From: Ovis canadensis
Taxonomy: Eukaryota > Chordata > Mammalia > Artiodactyla > Bovidae
DNA: 64,000 nucleotides
Assembly (NCBI RefSeq): GCF_042477335.2
Contig: NC_091247.1
Coordinates: 5,602,501 to 5,666,500 of the forward strand
Direction: 5' to 3'
Shown here piece by piece: positions 49,110-61,100 of the stretch. The notes under the pieces are model-generated. The model did not search any database, had not been told where the DNA came from, and saw only the letters and a program-made list of their open reading frames with translations. The position numbers were made by a program, and so were the translations under genes. How positions within the stretch are numbered: the stretch's first letter is position 1; every line of letters starts with the position of its first letter.

Positions 49110-52100
49110 CTGCACAGAGGAGCACAGACCGACTTAGGGAGGGGGCCGGCTTCCCACCCCTGGAGGGCCCTTCCCAACCCCAGATTTTCAGGACCCCAGC
49201 TGCCCCCCCCCCCAGCTATCAGGAAAGCAAAAGCCCAAGAGGGCAGCGTGGTGAGGCAGGAGAGGGGCTGGGCCAGGTTTGTACGCCACCAAGCTCATGT
49301 GCTTAGAAGGCTGAGCGCAGAAGAACTGGAGCTTTTGAACTGTGGTGTTGGAGGAGACTCTTGAGAGTCCCTTGGACTGCAAGGAGATCCAACCAGTCCA
49401 TCCTAAAGGAGATCAGTCCTAGGGGTTCATTGGAAGGACTGATGTTGAAGGTGAAGCTCCAGTACTTTGGCCACCTGATGTGAAGAGCTGACTCGTTTGA
49501 AAAGACCCTGATGCTGGGAAAGATTGAGGGCAGGAGGAGAAGGGGATGACAGAGGATGAGATGGTTGGATGGCATCACTGACTCAATGGACATGAGTTTG
49601 GGTAAACTCCGGAAGTTGGTGACGGACAGGGAGGCCTGGCGTGCTGTGGTTCATGGGGTCGAAGAGTCGGACACGACTGAGCGATTGAACTGACCGACTG
49701 ACTGAAGCTTATGTGCCAACCTTGGAAGTTTCCCTCGGGTGGCATGGAGAAGCTGTTAAGCTTTAGTACTGGCAATACTATTACTGTTAAAGAAGAGAAG
49801 GCCTTGGGTGAGTCCTGAGCCCCGGTTTCCTCATCTACAAAGCAGCGTGTATGAGAGAGAGGTCCCCACGTGTCTGCTGGCTCCCCCAAGCTGTTAATTC
49901 GCTGAGCGAGTACACTTATGGATGGATTTCACCTGGGATGCAGGGACACCAGGTGAAAAGAAAGGTCTCTGGCATGAGAATGAGGGGGGGTGGGACAGGA
50001 GGAGCTGCAGGCGTGGGAAGCAGGCAGCGGGGGTCTAGTCCTGGCCCCGGGGCCTGGATTAGTTTTGCTGCTTGGGGTGAAAGACTTCCCCCGGAAGACT
50101 TTCCAAGTGTGAAACGAGGCGGGTGGGGCCGGGTGCTCACCTATGAATTTGGTGATGGTGGTGGCATGGAATCCACCAGCTGTCTCCCCTGCTTGGGCTT
50201 TGTCAGCTTGTCATTAAGGTGACACTCAACGGGAAGACAGCTGAGCCAGGCGGAAGAGTGGTGGGGACAAGGGAACAAATTCTAAATGGCATTTTAAAAA
50301 TTAATTCATCAGGCTGTGCCCGGTCTTAGTTACGGCACGTGGGAATTTTCGATCTTCGTTTCGGCATGCAGGATCTTTAGTTGCGGCCACGCAAACCCTT
50401 GGTTGCCGCCTGTGGGATCCAGTTCCCTGACTGGGGATTGAACTCAGGCCCCCTGCACTGGGGACGCACAGTCTTAGCCACTGGATCCCAGAAGGGAAGT
50501 CCCTAAATGGCTTTGAACCCACAGACCCCAGAGGCCCCTATGGCCCTGAGTGTCCTGGGCCTCGAAGGCTGGCTAGGAGGGCAGGCAGCTGCAGGAGCTG
50601 AGCCCGGGGTGGGAAGAGGCAGAGGGAAGATGCTCCCAGCAAAGACCCTCAGAGGCTCCACCATCCACCGCAAAGTCCAAACAGCCTGGCCTCGGAGGAG
50701 CTTACAGCCTCCACTCTGCCTGCCCCGCTGGGTCTCCTGGGGTGGGGACAGGGTCTAGGTGTGCGTGGTCACTCCTACACCTCCGGGTCAATCCCAGTGC
50801 CAACGTGAATGAGTGAATGACAACAATGGTGAGAATGGTTTTACCCACACAGAGCGTTTGATTCAGGCTGGGCCAAATCGTGTCCAGTGTGCTGAGTTCT
50901 TGTGGGTATAGACTCGTGGCTATGAGTGGACACACTCTGAGTCAAGTCAGACCTGAGTGTGACCCACAGCCTCCCTGCTGACTGGCTGTGGGACCCCGGG
51001 CACATTACTTAAATTCCTGTGCTTCGGTTTCCTCATCTGCAGAATAGCAGGAGCATCAGGATCCTTGGCTGGAAAGGTTCAAATGAGATCCGATTGTGTG
51101 TGCGAATAGCTGAGTGGGGGCCTGGTGTTCAGGCAAAATGCAGAACACGCTGATTTCCCCTTATCTTATTGACAGTGAGAATTGAAATGCATGCTATCCC
51201 ATGGACAAACCTTGAGGATGTCACACTGAGTGAAATAGACCGGTCACAAGAGGACACATAATGTATGATTCCACTTAGGTGAGGTGCCTACAACCCCAAA
51301 TTCACAGAGACAGATGGTAGAACAGGGGTTGCCAGAGGCTGGCGGTGGGGGAGTGGGCTTTGTGTATAATGAGGACAGGCTTCATCTTGGGATGGTGAAA
51401 AAGTTCTGGAGATGGGTGGTGGTGATAGGCCACATGGTAAGATGAATGTTGTACCTAACGCCATTGACGTGCAAATTTAACGTTTTGTGTGTTTTAAAAC
51501 GGCATGCTGTTCACTTCAGCAGTGAAAGTTGCTCAGTCATATCCAACTCCTTGTGACCCCATGGACTGTAGTCCATGGAAATCTCCAGGCCAGGATACTG
51601 GAGTGGGTAGCCTTTCCCTTCTCCAGGGGATCTTCCCAACCCAGGGATCGAACCCAGGTCTCCTGTACTGCAGGTGGATTCTTTACCGGCTGAGCCACAA
51701 GGGAAGCCCAAGAATACTGGAGTGGATAGCTTATCCCTCCTCCAGAGGATCTTCCTGACTCAGGAATTGAACCGGGGTCTCCTGCATCACAGGCAGATTC
51801 TTTACCAACTGAGCTACCAGTGAAGCCAACTGCTTCCCTGAAGGTCACTGAAGTTTAGCACTTCAGCCTAACTGCTATTAGGCAGTTGAGCCCCTCACCC
51901 CTGCTCGAGGGCTCCACATCTTGGGGGCTGTCCCCTTCATGATTTACTGACTCACCACACTTCCCAGGTGGCACTAGCAGTAAAGAACCCACCTGCCCAT
52001 GTGAGAGATGTAAGAGACGTGGGTTTGATCCCTGGGTTGGGAAGATGCCCTGGAGGAGAACATGGCAACCCACTCCAGTATTCTTGCTGGAGAATCCCAT

Positions 52101-55100
52101 GGACAGAGGAGCCTGGCAGGCTACAGTCCATGGGGTCACAAAGAATTGGACACGACTGAAGCGACCGAGCACACAGGCACGCACACACCGCACAGTGTGG
52201 CAAGCACCCTGTAAATTACCCCCTGTGACCCCATTTCACAGATTGGGTGACTGAGGCTCAGAGAGGGTGAGTGATTTTCCTAAGATCTCACAGCCCAGGA
52301 AGGCAAAGTGCCAGACTTGAATCCTGGTCTATCTGATCCCAAGCCAGCACCTGGTCTCCGGCGCCACGCTTGCTCCTGTGCCATTCTCTCTCCTTCTCTG
52401 AAATCCTCAACCACTGAGGCCGGATCCAGTCACCTGGTGCCTACAGGTGTTGGGCAGGTAGTGAGCGTTCCCTCCTCCTGACTAGCAGCCCCTGGAGGCA
52501 CAAAGTAAGCTTGTTTCTGGACCCCAACCCTGCCTTATGTGAGGGGGCCTGGAGCAGTTACGACCACAAGGCTCAGGATGCCAGAAGCAATGGATAGGAG
52601 GGCTAGGAGACAACCTTCCCCTGGACTGGGCCTCACAGAAAGATCCCAGAGGTGTGCCAGGGACCCAGGGGCCCAGGGCCCGGCCTTGGGGTCTCCTTAC
52701 TCAGCCTGGTGAGCAGCTCTGACAAGGCTTTGATGTCTTTCTCCAGGGAGCTGCGTGACTCCCGGATCTGCCATTCCATCTGGCTCAGCCTGGCACCATC
52801 CTGTTGGGGGGCAGGGGGAGAGGAAAAGCTTGAGCGGCTCCCAGCTGGTGTCCGGGATCAGGAGGGAAAAGGGTGGGGGTCTCGTACCCGCTCAGCGGCC
52901 TCCAGCTCCTGTCTGTGCACTTTTGAGGCCAGCAGCTGCCGGGAGGCCAGTCCGAGGGTCGCCCGAGCCTGGCTGGAGAGCCGGCCAGCCCGGCGGTGTT
53001 CCTGCTTCCCTGCCCTCAGCAAGGCCTTGGCGAGCTGTGGGTGGGAGGCAGCAGAGAGGGGAGGGTGAGTGGAAGGAGTCCTTCTATTCCTTTTTTTAAG
53101 GTTTTTTTTTTTTAATGTGGATTATTTTTTGAAGTCTTTACTAAATGTAATACAATATTGCTTCTATTTGATGGATTTTTTTAAATATTTTGGCTGTGAG
53201 GCATGTGGGATCTTAGCCCCCCATCCAAGGACTGAACCTCCCACCCCCTGTATTGGTGAAGTCTTAACCACTGGACTGCCGGGGAAATCCCCAGGAGAGT
53301 CCTTTTAGAGGTAAAGGATATTAATGGTCATCATGCCAAGCGGTCATCACTTCACTTCATCCCTCCACGATCATTCATTCATTCATTCATTCATTCAACA
53401 GGTATGTACCGGATGCTGGCGCGGTGCAGGTCGCTGGACCCTACCCATCTCTCCTGTGAGGAGAAACTCCAGCTATTTCCGAGACAGGGAGACAGCTGCA
53501 GAGGAGAGGAGCTGGCCGGAATTGAAACAACGGGACCAGAAGCAAGCCTGGGGGCGCCTGCAAATCCAGCACTTCCTCTAGGCAGCTGTGAAGGCAGTTT
53601 AGCAGACTTCCCTGGTGGTCCAGTGGCTAAGAATCTGCCTTGCAATACAGGGGACATGGGTTCGATTCTCAGTCAGGAAGCTGAGATCCCACAGGCCTCA
53701 GAGCAAATAAGTCCACGTTTCACGACTACTGAGACTACTGACGCCTGAGTGCCACAACTACAGAGTCCCGCAATGAAGATCCCGAGTGCCGCCGCTAAGA
53801 CCCCGCTCAGTCAAATTAATTAATTTTTTTAAAAAGAATACACTTAAAAAAAATAAGGCCAGTTCACTTGGGACCCAAGCAACAAAGCCAGTAAAGGTGC
53901 TGGGGAGATTCACATCGATTCAAAGTTGGCCCCAATTAAACAAGAAAAGCCTAGAGGTTTAGGGAGTAGAGCCCAACACACCGAGGTGTGAGTCCTGCTC
54001 ATGTGATTGAAGCTACTGAACCAGGCTGGGCCCCAGGGTCCCCACCTGTCCCACAGGGACTGCAGTGACATCAATTTCATGTGAAATCAACAGGGTCACC
54101 CGTGTGAAGCTCCAGAACTCAGAGCCTGGGAGCCCCTGGTTAAGTGCAGAGCACTCAGCATTGCACACAGAAAGGGGCAAATGTGGGAGGGCAGCTGCCC
54201 CACAGAAGGGCACCTCCTCTATGCCAGTCCTCCCCCAGGCCCTGAAGACATGGACGCCCCAGGAGTCATGTCCCTGGCCCTGACCTTGGCACTGTCCTGG
54301 GCCAGCAGCTCGGCTTCCCTGCCCTTCTTCTTGGCCCTGGAGGAGACAGAAGCCGCATCTCCCAGCATCCTCTCTGCCTGCTTGGTCTTCTTTCTCGAGT
54401 CTGCAAGGATCCTGTCCTGGACGATGGCCGCCTTCCTCCTCAGCGCGGCCTGGTCCTTGGGCCGAGGAAACCTCGGCTTCATTCCTGTAAACCCAGCCGA
54501 GGCTGTGTCAGGAGGGCTGGGCTCATGCCTGGAGAGCCCAACAGGAGGTCCCCACTGGAAGCTGACCGTCCCCAGACCCTCAGACAATGAGGAATAAGAC
54601 ATACGGGACCTGTGTGTGTTACTTCTCAGGATCACCCGGGAAAAACCTAAATGAGACATAGTGCTCTGTGAGTGTAAAGATTCACGTGATACTATGATAT
54701 CAGATTGGCCAAAAAGTTGGTTGCGTGAGTGTGTGCTGTCTTGCCTGACTCTGTGACCCCATGGACTGTATGTAGCCTGTCCGGCTCCTCTGTCCATGGA
54801 AGTTCCCAAGGCAAAAATACTGGAGAGGGTTGCAATTTCCTCCTCCAGGGGATCCTCCTGACCCAGGGATGGAACCCAGGTCTGTTGAGTCTCCTGCATT
54901 GGTAGGTGGATTCTGTACCACTGAACCAGCTGGGAAGATCTTGTTTCAGTTATGGAATATCTTATGGAAAAACTCAAATGGACTTTTGGGCCAACTCTAC
55001 ATACAAGTCACAGGGTTACATGGTGGTCAATGCCTGGGCCAGTGGAGATGGGAGCCACAGCCCAGTATATAGAAAGATCCATTCAGTTCTGTGTTTTTAT

Positions 55101-58100
55101 GGACCGCCCATTTCTACAAAGGCTTTGAGGCAGCTTATCATGATAGATCAACTGGACCATTAAAATGAAAAACCAAGGGCCATATGTAACTCGGAGGACG
55201 AGGAAGAGTGCGAAGAGCCAGAAAATCAGGACCATGCCAGTGCAGGGCCAGATGCTCTGTTCACCAGTTAGCCTCCTAGCAGCCAAGACAAAAGGGGAAA
55301 TTCGACAATTCACACGGATTTTATTATCTAATAAAAGGCAGTGTCTCTCCATAAAGAAAGAAAGACTTTCCCCTTTCCTTTCAGATCAAATTCTAAGGGA
55401 AATTTATCCCAAGGGGTACTGATTACAGTTGTTCTTCAGTTGCTAAGTCATGTCTGACTCTTTGCAACCCCACGGACTATAGCACGCCAGGTTCCTCTGT
55501 CCTCCACGATCTCCTGGAGCTTGCTCACTCAAATTCATGTACATTGAGTGGGTGATGCTATCTAACCATCTAACCATCTCATTCTGGGTTGCCCCCCATG
55601 GTGGACAAAATAAAATTTTAAAAAGAATCAAGCTTTGTAATTTTCAAGGACATAATAGTACATAATCATTCTATGAGGATAATCCAAAGGTTAGATCTGT
55701 TTTGCTTCTTGTACACAAAACCAGTATTTCTTAAAGGGCACGCTGCTGCTGCTGCTGCTGCTGCTAAGTCACGTCAGTCATGTCCGACTCTGTGCAACCC
55801 CAGACGGGGTTGGCAACGTCTAGGCAACCCCTAGACGGCACAGCCCAGCAGGCTCCTCTGTCCCTGGTCTTCTCCAGGCAATAATACTGGTGTGGGTTGC
55901 CATTTCCTTCTCCAATGCATGAAAGTGAAAACTGAAAGTGAAGTCACTCAGTCATGTCCGACTCTTAGGACCCCATGGACTATACCCTACCAGGCTCCTC
56001 CATCCATGGGATTCTCCAGGCAAGAGTACTGGAGTGGGGTGCCATTGCCTTCTCCGAAAGGGCACGCTGGGGAGTCCTAGTTCCATAGGGTGTTGAGAAA
56101 TGCTAGGGTATAATGTCAACTAAGTTTATATGAAGTGAACCCGGGGCACTTCCCTGGCGGTCCGGTGGGTAAGAATCTGCACTTCCACTGCAGGGGGCAC
56201 ATTTTCAATCCCTGGTGTGGGAACTATCCCGCATGCTTCATGGAGGCACGCCAATAAAAAGTGAACCTGTTTTTTTTTTTATTGCAGGACTTCTCAGAGC
56301 CTTTAGTATTCTAAGGTGTGCACTGCAAGGCCTCAGGGAGATCTACAGCTTGTCCCATTTCTTAAACTTATTTGAACACAAACACTCTCTTGGCAGAACA
56401 GTTACAGGCTAAGGGCTGTTCCACATTTCATGCAGCAGAATTTCCTTTCTTGGTCTACTCATCTGTAAAATGGGGCCACTTGGCCTCATTTCCCTAAAGT
56501 TCAAGAGAGACTTGGACTGGCATCAACCCACGCTCCCTTCTAAAGAGAAACTCCGAATCCCTTCCCGTAGCCCCACTGGAGGCTGGACCAGGGCAGCCAT
56601 TTTTGTACCAGGTGACTGAGCCAGAGTGGCCTGGATCAGGGATGGACAGCTGACGGCATCCGATTCTCTTCCCATCTGCTCTTGAGAGGTTCTGTGTGTG
56701 GTCTGGTGCTGGATGGCCATGTGGGCAAGAACGGGGTGAGCGGTATGTGAGATGGGGAGAGACAAGCAGCGACAGGAAAGGGAGGTCCTGAGAGGCGGAG
56801 GCAACGGTCTCTTTGGCTCATGCTCACGTGACTGGGCCTCTGGCCCCTGCAGCCAGGCCTGCCCAGGGTGAGGCCCGATCCCTGGGGTCTGTCACGCGCG
56901 TCTGTGCACTGATGAGCCTGGGGCCAAGCAGGGCACACATACCTTCCACGTCAGCCAGCAGAGCCCTGGCTCCCATGACGGTCACCGTGGCAGCCTGGAC
57001 AGATGAGGAAGCTCGGGTCAGGGCGGCTCTGGCTTCCTGCTGCAGCTGGAGAGAGATGGGAGGGGTTGGGCAGGTGGTGCTGGAGGTGTGCTGGGCAGAG
57101 CCGGGTCAGGTGGGCACCAAACCCACATATACAAGGTCCCCAAAGGGCACCAAAATGGACGCGGAATTACGCTGTTTACCAGGACTACCTGACTTGTCTT
57201 ACTCTGTCAATGTTACACTTTGAATATCTCTCCCAAGAGCTTCTCTGTCCCACAAAATAGTAAAGGAACGCTGGAACCGAAGAACTAAAAGAAAGATGGA
57301 TGACTGAAAGTTTCTTTTCAGAATGCTGCTGTATCTCAGCAAGAGGATGCGAAACAAAGAATCTGTTTCTTACACAACTTTTACTCCTAGGAAATTAGTT
57401 TCTTCCCTGCTGTCATTAAATAAGGTGATGGTGGCGGTTCGGTTGCTAAGAGTCGTGTCCAAATCTTTGTGACCCCATGGACTGTTGCCCGCCAGGCTCC
57501 TTTATCCATTGGATTTCCCAGGTAAGGATACCGGAGGGGGTTGCCATTTCCTTCTCCAGGGGATCTTCCCGACCCAGGGATCGAACCTGGGTCTCCTGCA
57601 TTGTAGATGGATTCTTTACTGACTGAGCTATCAAGGAAGCTCAGCACTAAATAAGGCTGGATACTCAATACATATTTGATGGATGAATGGATACACAAAA
57701 TGTGGTGTATCCACTCGGTGGAATATTATTCAGGGCTTCCCTTGTGGCTCAGCTGGTAAAGAACCTGCCTGCAATGTGGGAGACCTGGGCTCAATCCCTG
57801 GATTGGGAAGATCCCCTGGAGAAGGGAAAGGCTATCCACTCCAGTATTCTGGCCTAGAGAATTCCATGGACTGTATAGTCCAGGGGGTTGCAAAGAGTCA
57901 GACACGACTGAGTGACTTTCACACGTCATCACATGTGAAAGAATGAAGTGCTGATATGTACCATAATGTAGATGAACCCGGACAATATTACGGTAAGCGA
58001 AAGCAGCCAGACACACAGGGGCCCATATCACATGACTCCATTTGTATGAAATGTCCACAGTAGGTAAATCTACAGAGACAGAAAGCAGGTGGTTGCCAGG

Positions 58101-61100
58101 GGCTGGGGGAGGGAGGGCTGAGGAGTGACTGCTTAATGGGTGTAAGTTTCCCTTCCAGGGTTTCCTTCTGGGGTGACGAGTGTTTCCGAATTGAGAGGTG
58201 ATGGTTGCACACTCGGTGAGCGTGCTAAACGCCACTGTGTTGTACACTTAAGATGGGTAATTTTAGGGAATTCCCTGGTGTTTCAGTTGTTAGGACTCCA
58301 CCTTTCCATCTCAGGGGGCATAAGTTCAATCCCTGGTCAGGGAACCAAGATCCTGCATGCTGCAGAGCCTGGCCAAAAAAAAAGGAGTGGGGTAATTTTA
58401 TGTCACATGAATTTCGGTCAATCGGTCAATCGGTCAATCATTCAATCATGTGGGTTTAAAGAGCTACCAGATGCTGCCCAGGGAGCCCTCATGTCTTAAG
58501 TCCAAACGCCTGGCAGAGGCATTCCTGGGAGGGGAAGGGGGGAGGCACTGTGCTCAGGCTGGTCACTGCACATTGGGGTCTGGTCCTGACCCTGCTGTGG
58601 CCTCATCTGCTCCCCGGACCAGGGGGATGGACTAGATCAACGAGTACCACCCCAGGAGACCCTAACACAGCACAGCTCACCCAGCGAGTGACAGGCACAA
58701 GGCCCAGCTCTTTGGATGCTGGCAACAAGCTTCTCCCCCGAGCCTTGTCTTTAAAAGGACAATAAAGATGTCTGTGGGATAAGCCACTGCTGGGATAAGT
58801 GGATGATAGATTTGAATAAAGTCTGTAGATCAGGCTCATCGTGTAAATATCACGTTGATTTCCTTACTCTGATCTTTATAAGGTGGTTAGGTAAAATGTT
58901 AATAGAAGGGTAATCTGTGTGAAGGGTATAGGGGAATTCTTTGGATTTTCTTCACAACTTTTTTCTAAGTCTAAAATTATTTTCAGATGAAAAGTTTAAA
59001 AAAAACCATACCTGAAGGGGTGCTTATACTTTAATAGGCTGGAAACCACTGGGTTGGGCTAAATTCACCCCATAACTCTTGAGTTCTGTGATTACTTAGC
59101 ACTGCCTCCGCTTCGGGGCTGTCAACTGTGGGGTTGAGCGCAGGAGTGATGTAGGTGTTTGCTAAAATATCTGGCAAGTGAACTAACGAATTGGAGACTG
59201 AATGGATGAGACTCCTCCAGACGTAATTAACACTGCAGAGGGTGGTAGGCAGGCCCTGGACACTGCTGGTGCTCTGTCTGTCTAACCATCCTGCCTCCTC
59301 TCACACCTTTACCCCTTCTCGGGCAGTCAGGACCTCCTGCCGTGGCACATGCTGACCGAGGTTGTCGGGAGTTTGGCGGGGAGGCACTGGAGGGGCAGAA
59401 AGAACTGCTCTGGTCTTTGCCCCCACCTCCCCTGCAATCCCTGACCCCAGATCACCCCTGGGGCAGCCCCAACCTCCTCCAGGTGCTGCCTCAAAGGATG
59501 AGAGCCCACCTGCGTGAGGGGCTCCATCTCCTGCAGCACGGCCTGGGCGGTGGCCTGCAGGGACCGGGCAGCCTCGGTCACCATGCGCTCCCTCGACGTG
59601 ACTGTCTTCTCCAGCGTCTGCACCTTCAGGCTCATGGCCTCGGCCTGGGACTTCTGAGGCTGCTGGGAAACGGAGGGCTCAGGCAAGAAAGATCCAAGGG
59701 GCAGGGGGATGGGAGAAGCCCAGGGGCAGAGACAGTGGGGGTCAGGCTGCATGTGGACCCTCAAGACGCAGAGGAGCCAGGGCGAGAGAAGCCAGGCTGG
59801 GGAACCTGTCACTTGAGGCCTGATTCCAGCCCCAGCAATTTCTAGAAGCATGGCCTCAGGCAACTCAGCTGATCTTCCTGACCTTCGTTTCCTCCCTCAG
59901 ACTCCCTACTTGATTCTAAATTCCATCCTGAATTAAGTACACAGACTGGTACGCTGTAGGTGGTGGTGGTGGTTTAGTCGCTGAGTCGTATCTGACTCTT
60001 GCAACACCATGGACTATAGCCCTCCAGGCTCCTCTGTCCATGGGATTCTCCAGGAAAGAATACTGGAGTGGGTTGCCATTTCCTTCTCCAGGGGATCTTT
60101 CCAACCCAGGAATCGAGCCCAGATCTCCTACATTGCAGATAGATTCTTTACCGACTGAGCTACAGGGGAAGCTGCCAATTGTAGGTAGATAAGGATTACT
60201 CATAATCTTATACCTGGAAACAGCCAGTCAGAGAAACACCCTCAATAGATTGTTTTCTTTTTCTATGGCAGAAATGAATCCTAGCTGAGCAGTGACTTCC
60301 TGGTTTTGTTTGTTTGAGGCAAGCAGAATGATTCTGAGGAATGTTTGAGTATCTGAGGTTGGGCTCCTTTTAAGGATAAGGGGCCTGAAAACCAGTATCT
60401 AGTCCAACCCAACTGGCCCTTTGTCTAGCTTTACTCTGGGGAGGGGAAAGGTGTTAACGGAGAGGACCAATAACCTGTACTTCTGAACTCAGACTGTTCT
60501 GTGGGGACTGCTTCTTACCTAACACCTTCAGTAGTATCTGGGACAGCACTCAGAGCCAGACATGTCACTACCCATGTTTTCCTTTTTTATACACAGCGGG
60601 AGAACCAAAGACCCTGAGCATTTAGCCTAGGGCCCGTCAGTCCCAACCGGCTGGGTCCCAGATATATTTCTTGTTTAGTCTTTTTTTTCAAGTTCAGGTC
60701 CCCAGTTTTGGGATTTCAGGATTACTGAGAAGTCATGATGAAATGATTTATCCAGAGGTGAGCCATGAATGCCCTCCCCGCCCGTGATGGATATAGCCCA
60801 GAAATAACCTAAAGGGTGAGCTCCATCCGACAAAGTAACTGAGGCACAGAGGGGGAAGGTCCTTGGCCAAGGTCACAGAACTTGAATGGTGGGGCTGGGA
60901 TTTAACTCCATGTCTGCCTGGTGTCATTGCCAATGCCACAGTGACGGAGCAGGGACCTCGGCCTTAATATTATTTTCAATAATTAAGATTGGCTGAGCTC
61001 TGTGCCAGGCAGGCACTCTGCCAGGCCATGGAGGCGCCTTATCTTTTAATCAACCGCTATCGAGCTAAAAATAAGCCACGTCATCTGCCTCTGCCTGGGC

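Noticed and set aside
54219-54977. 252-codon minus-strand frame as a single gene
   Set aside because: Only 54285-54484 is a real LAMC3 exon. The rest is intron, MITE and SINE read through by chance.
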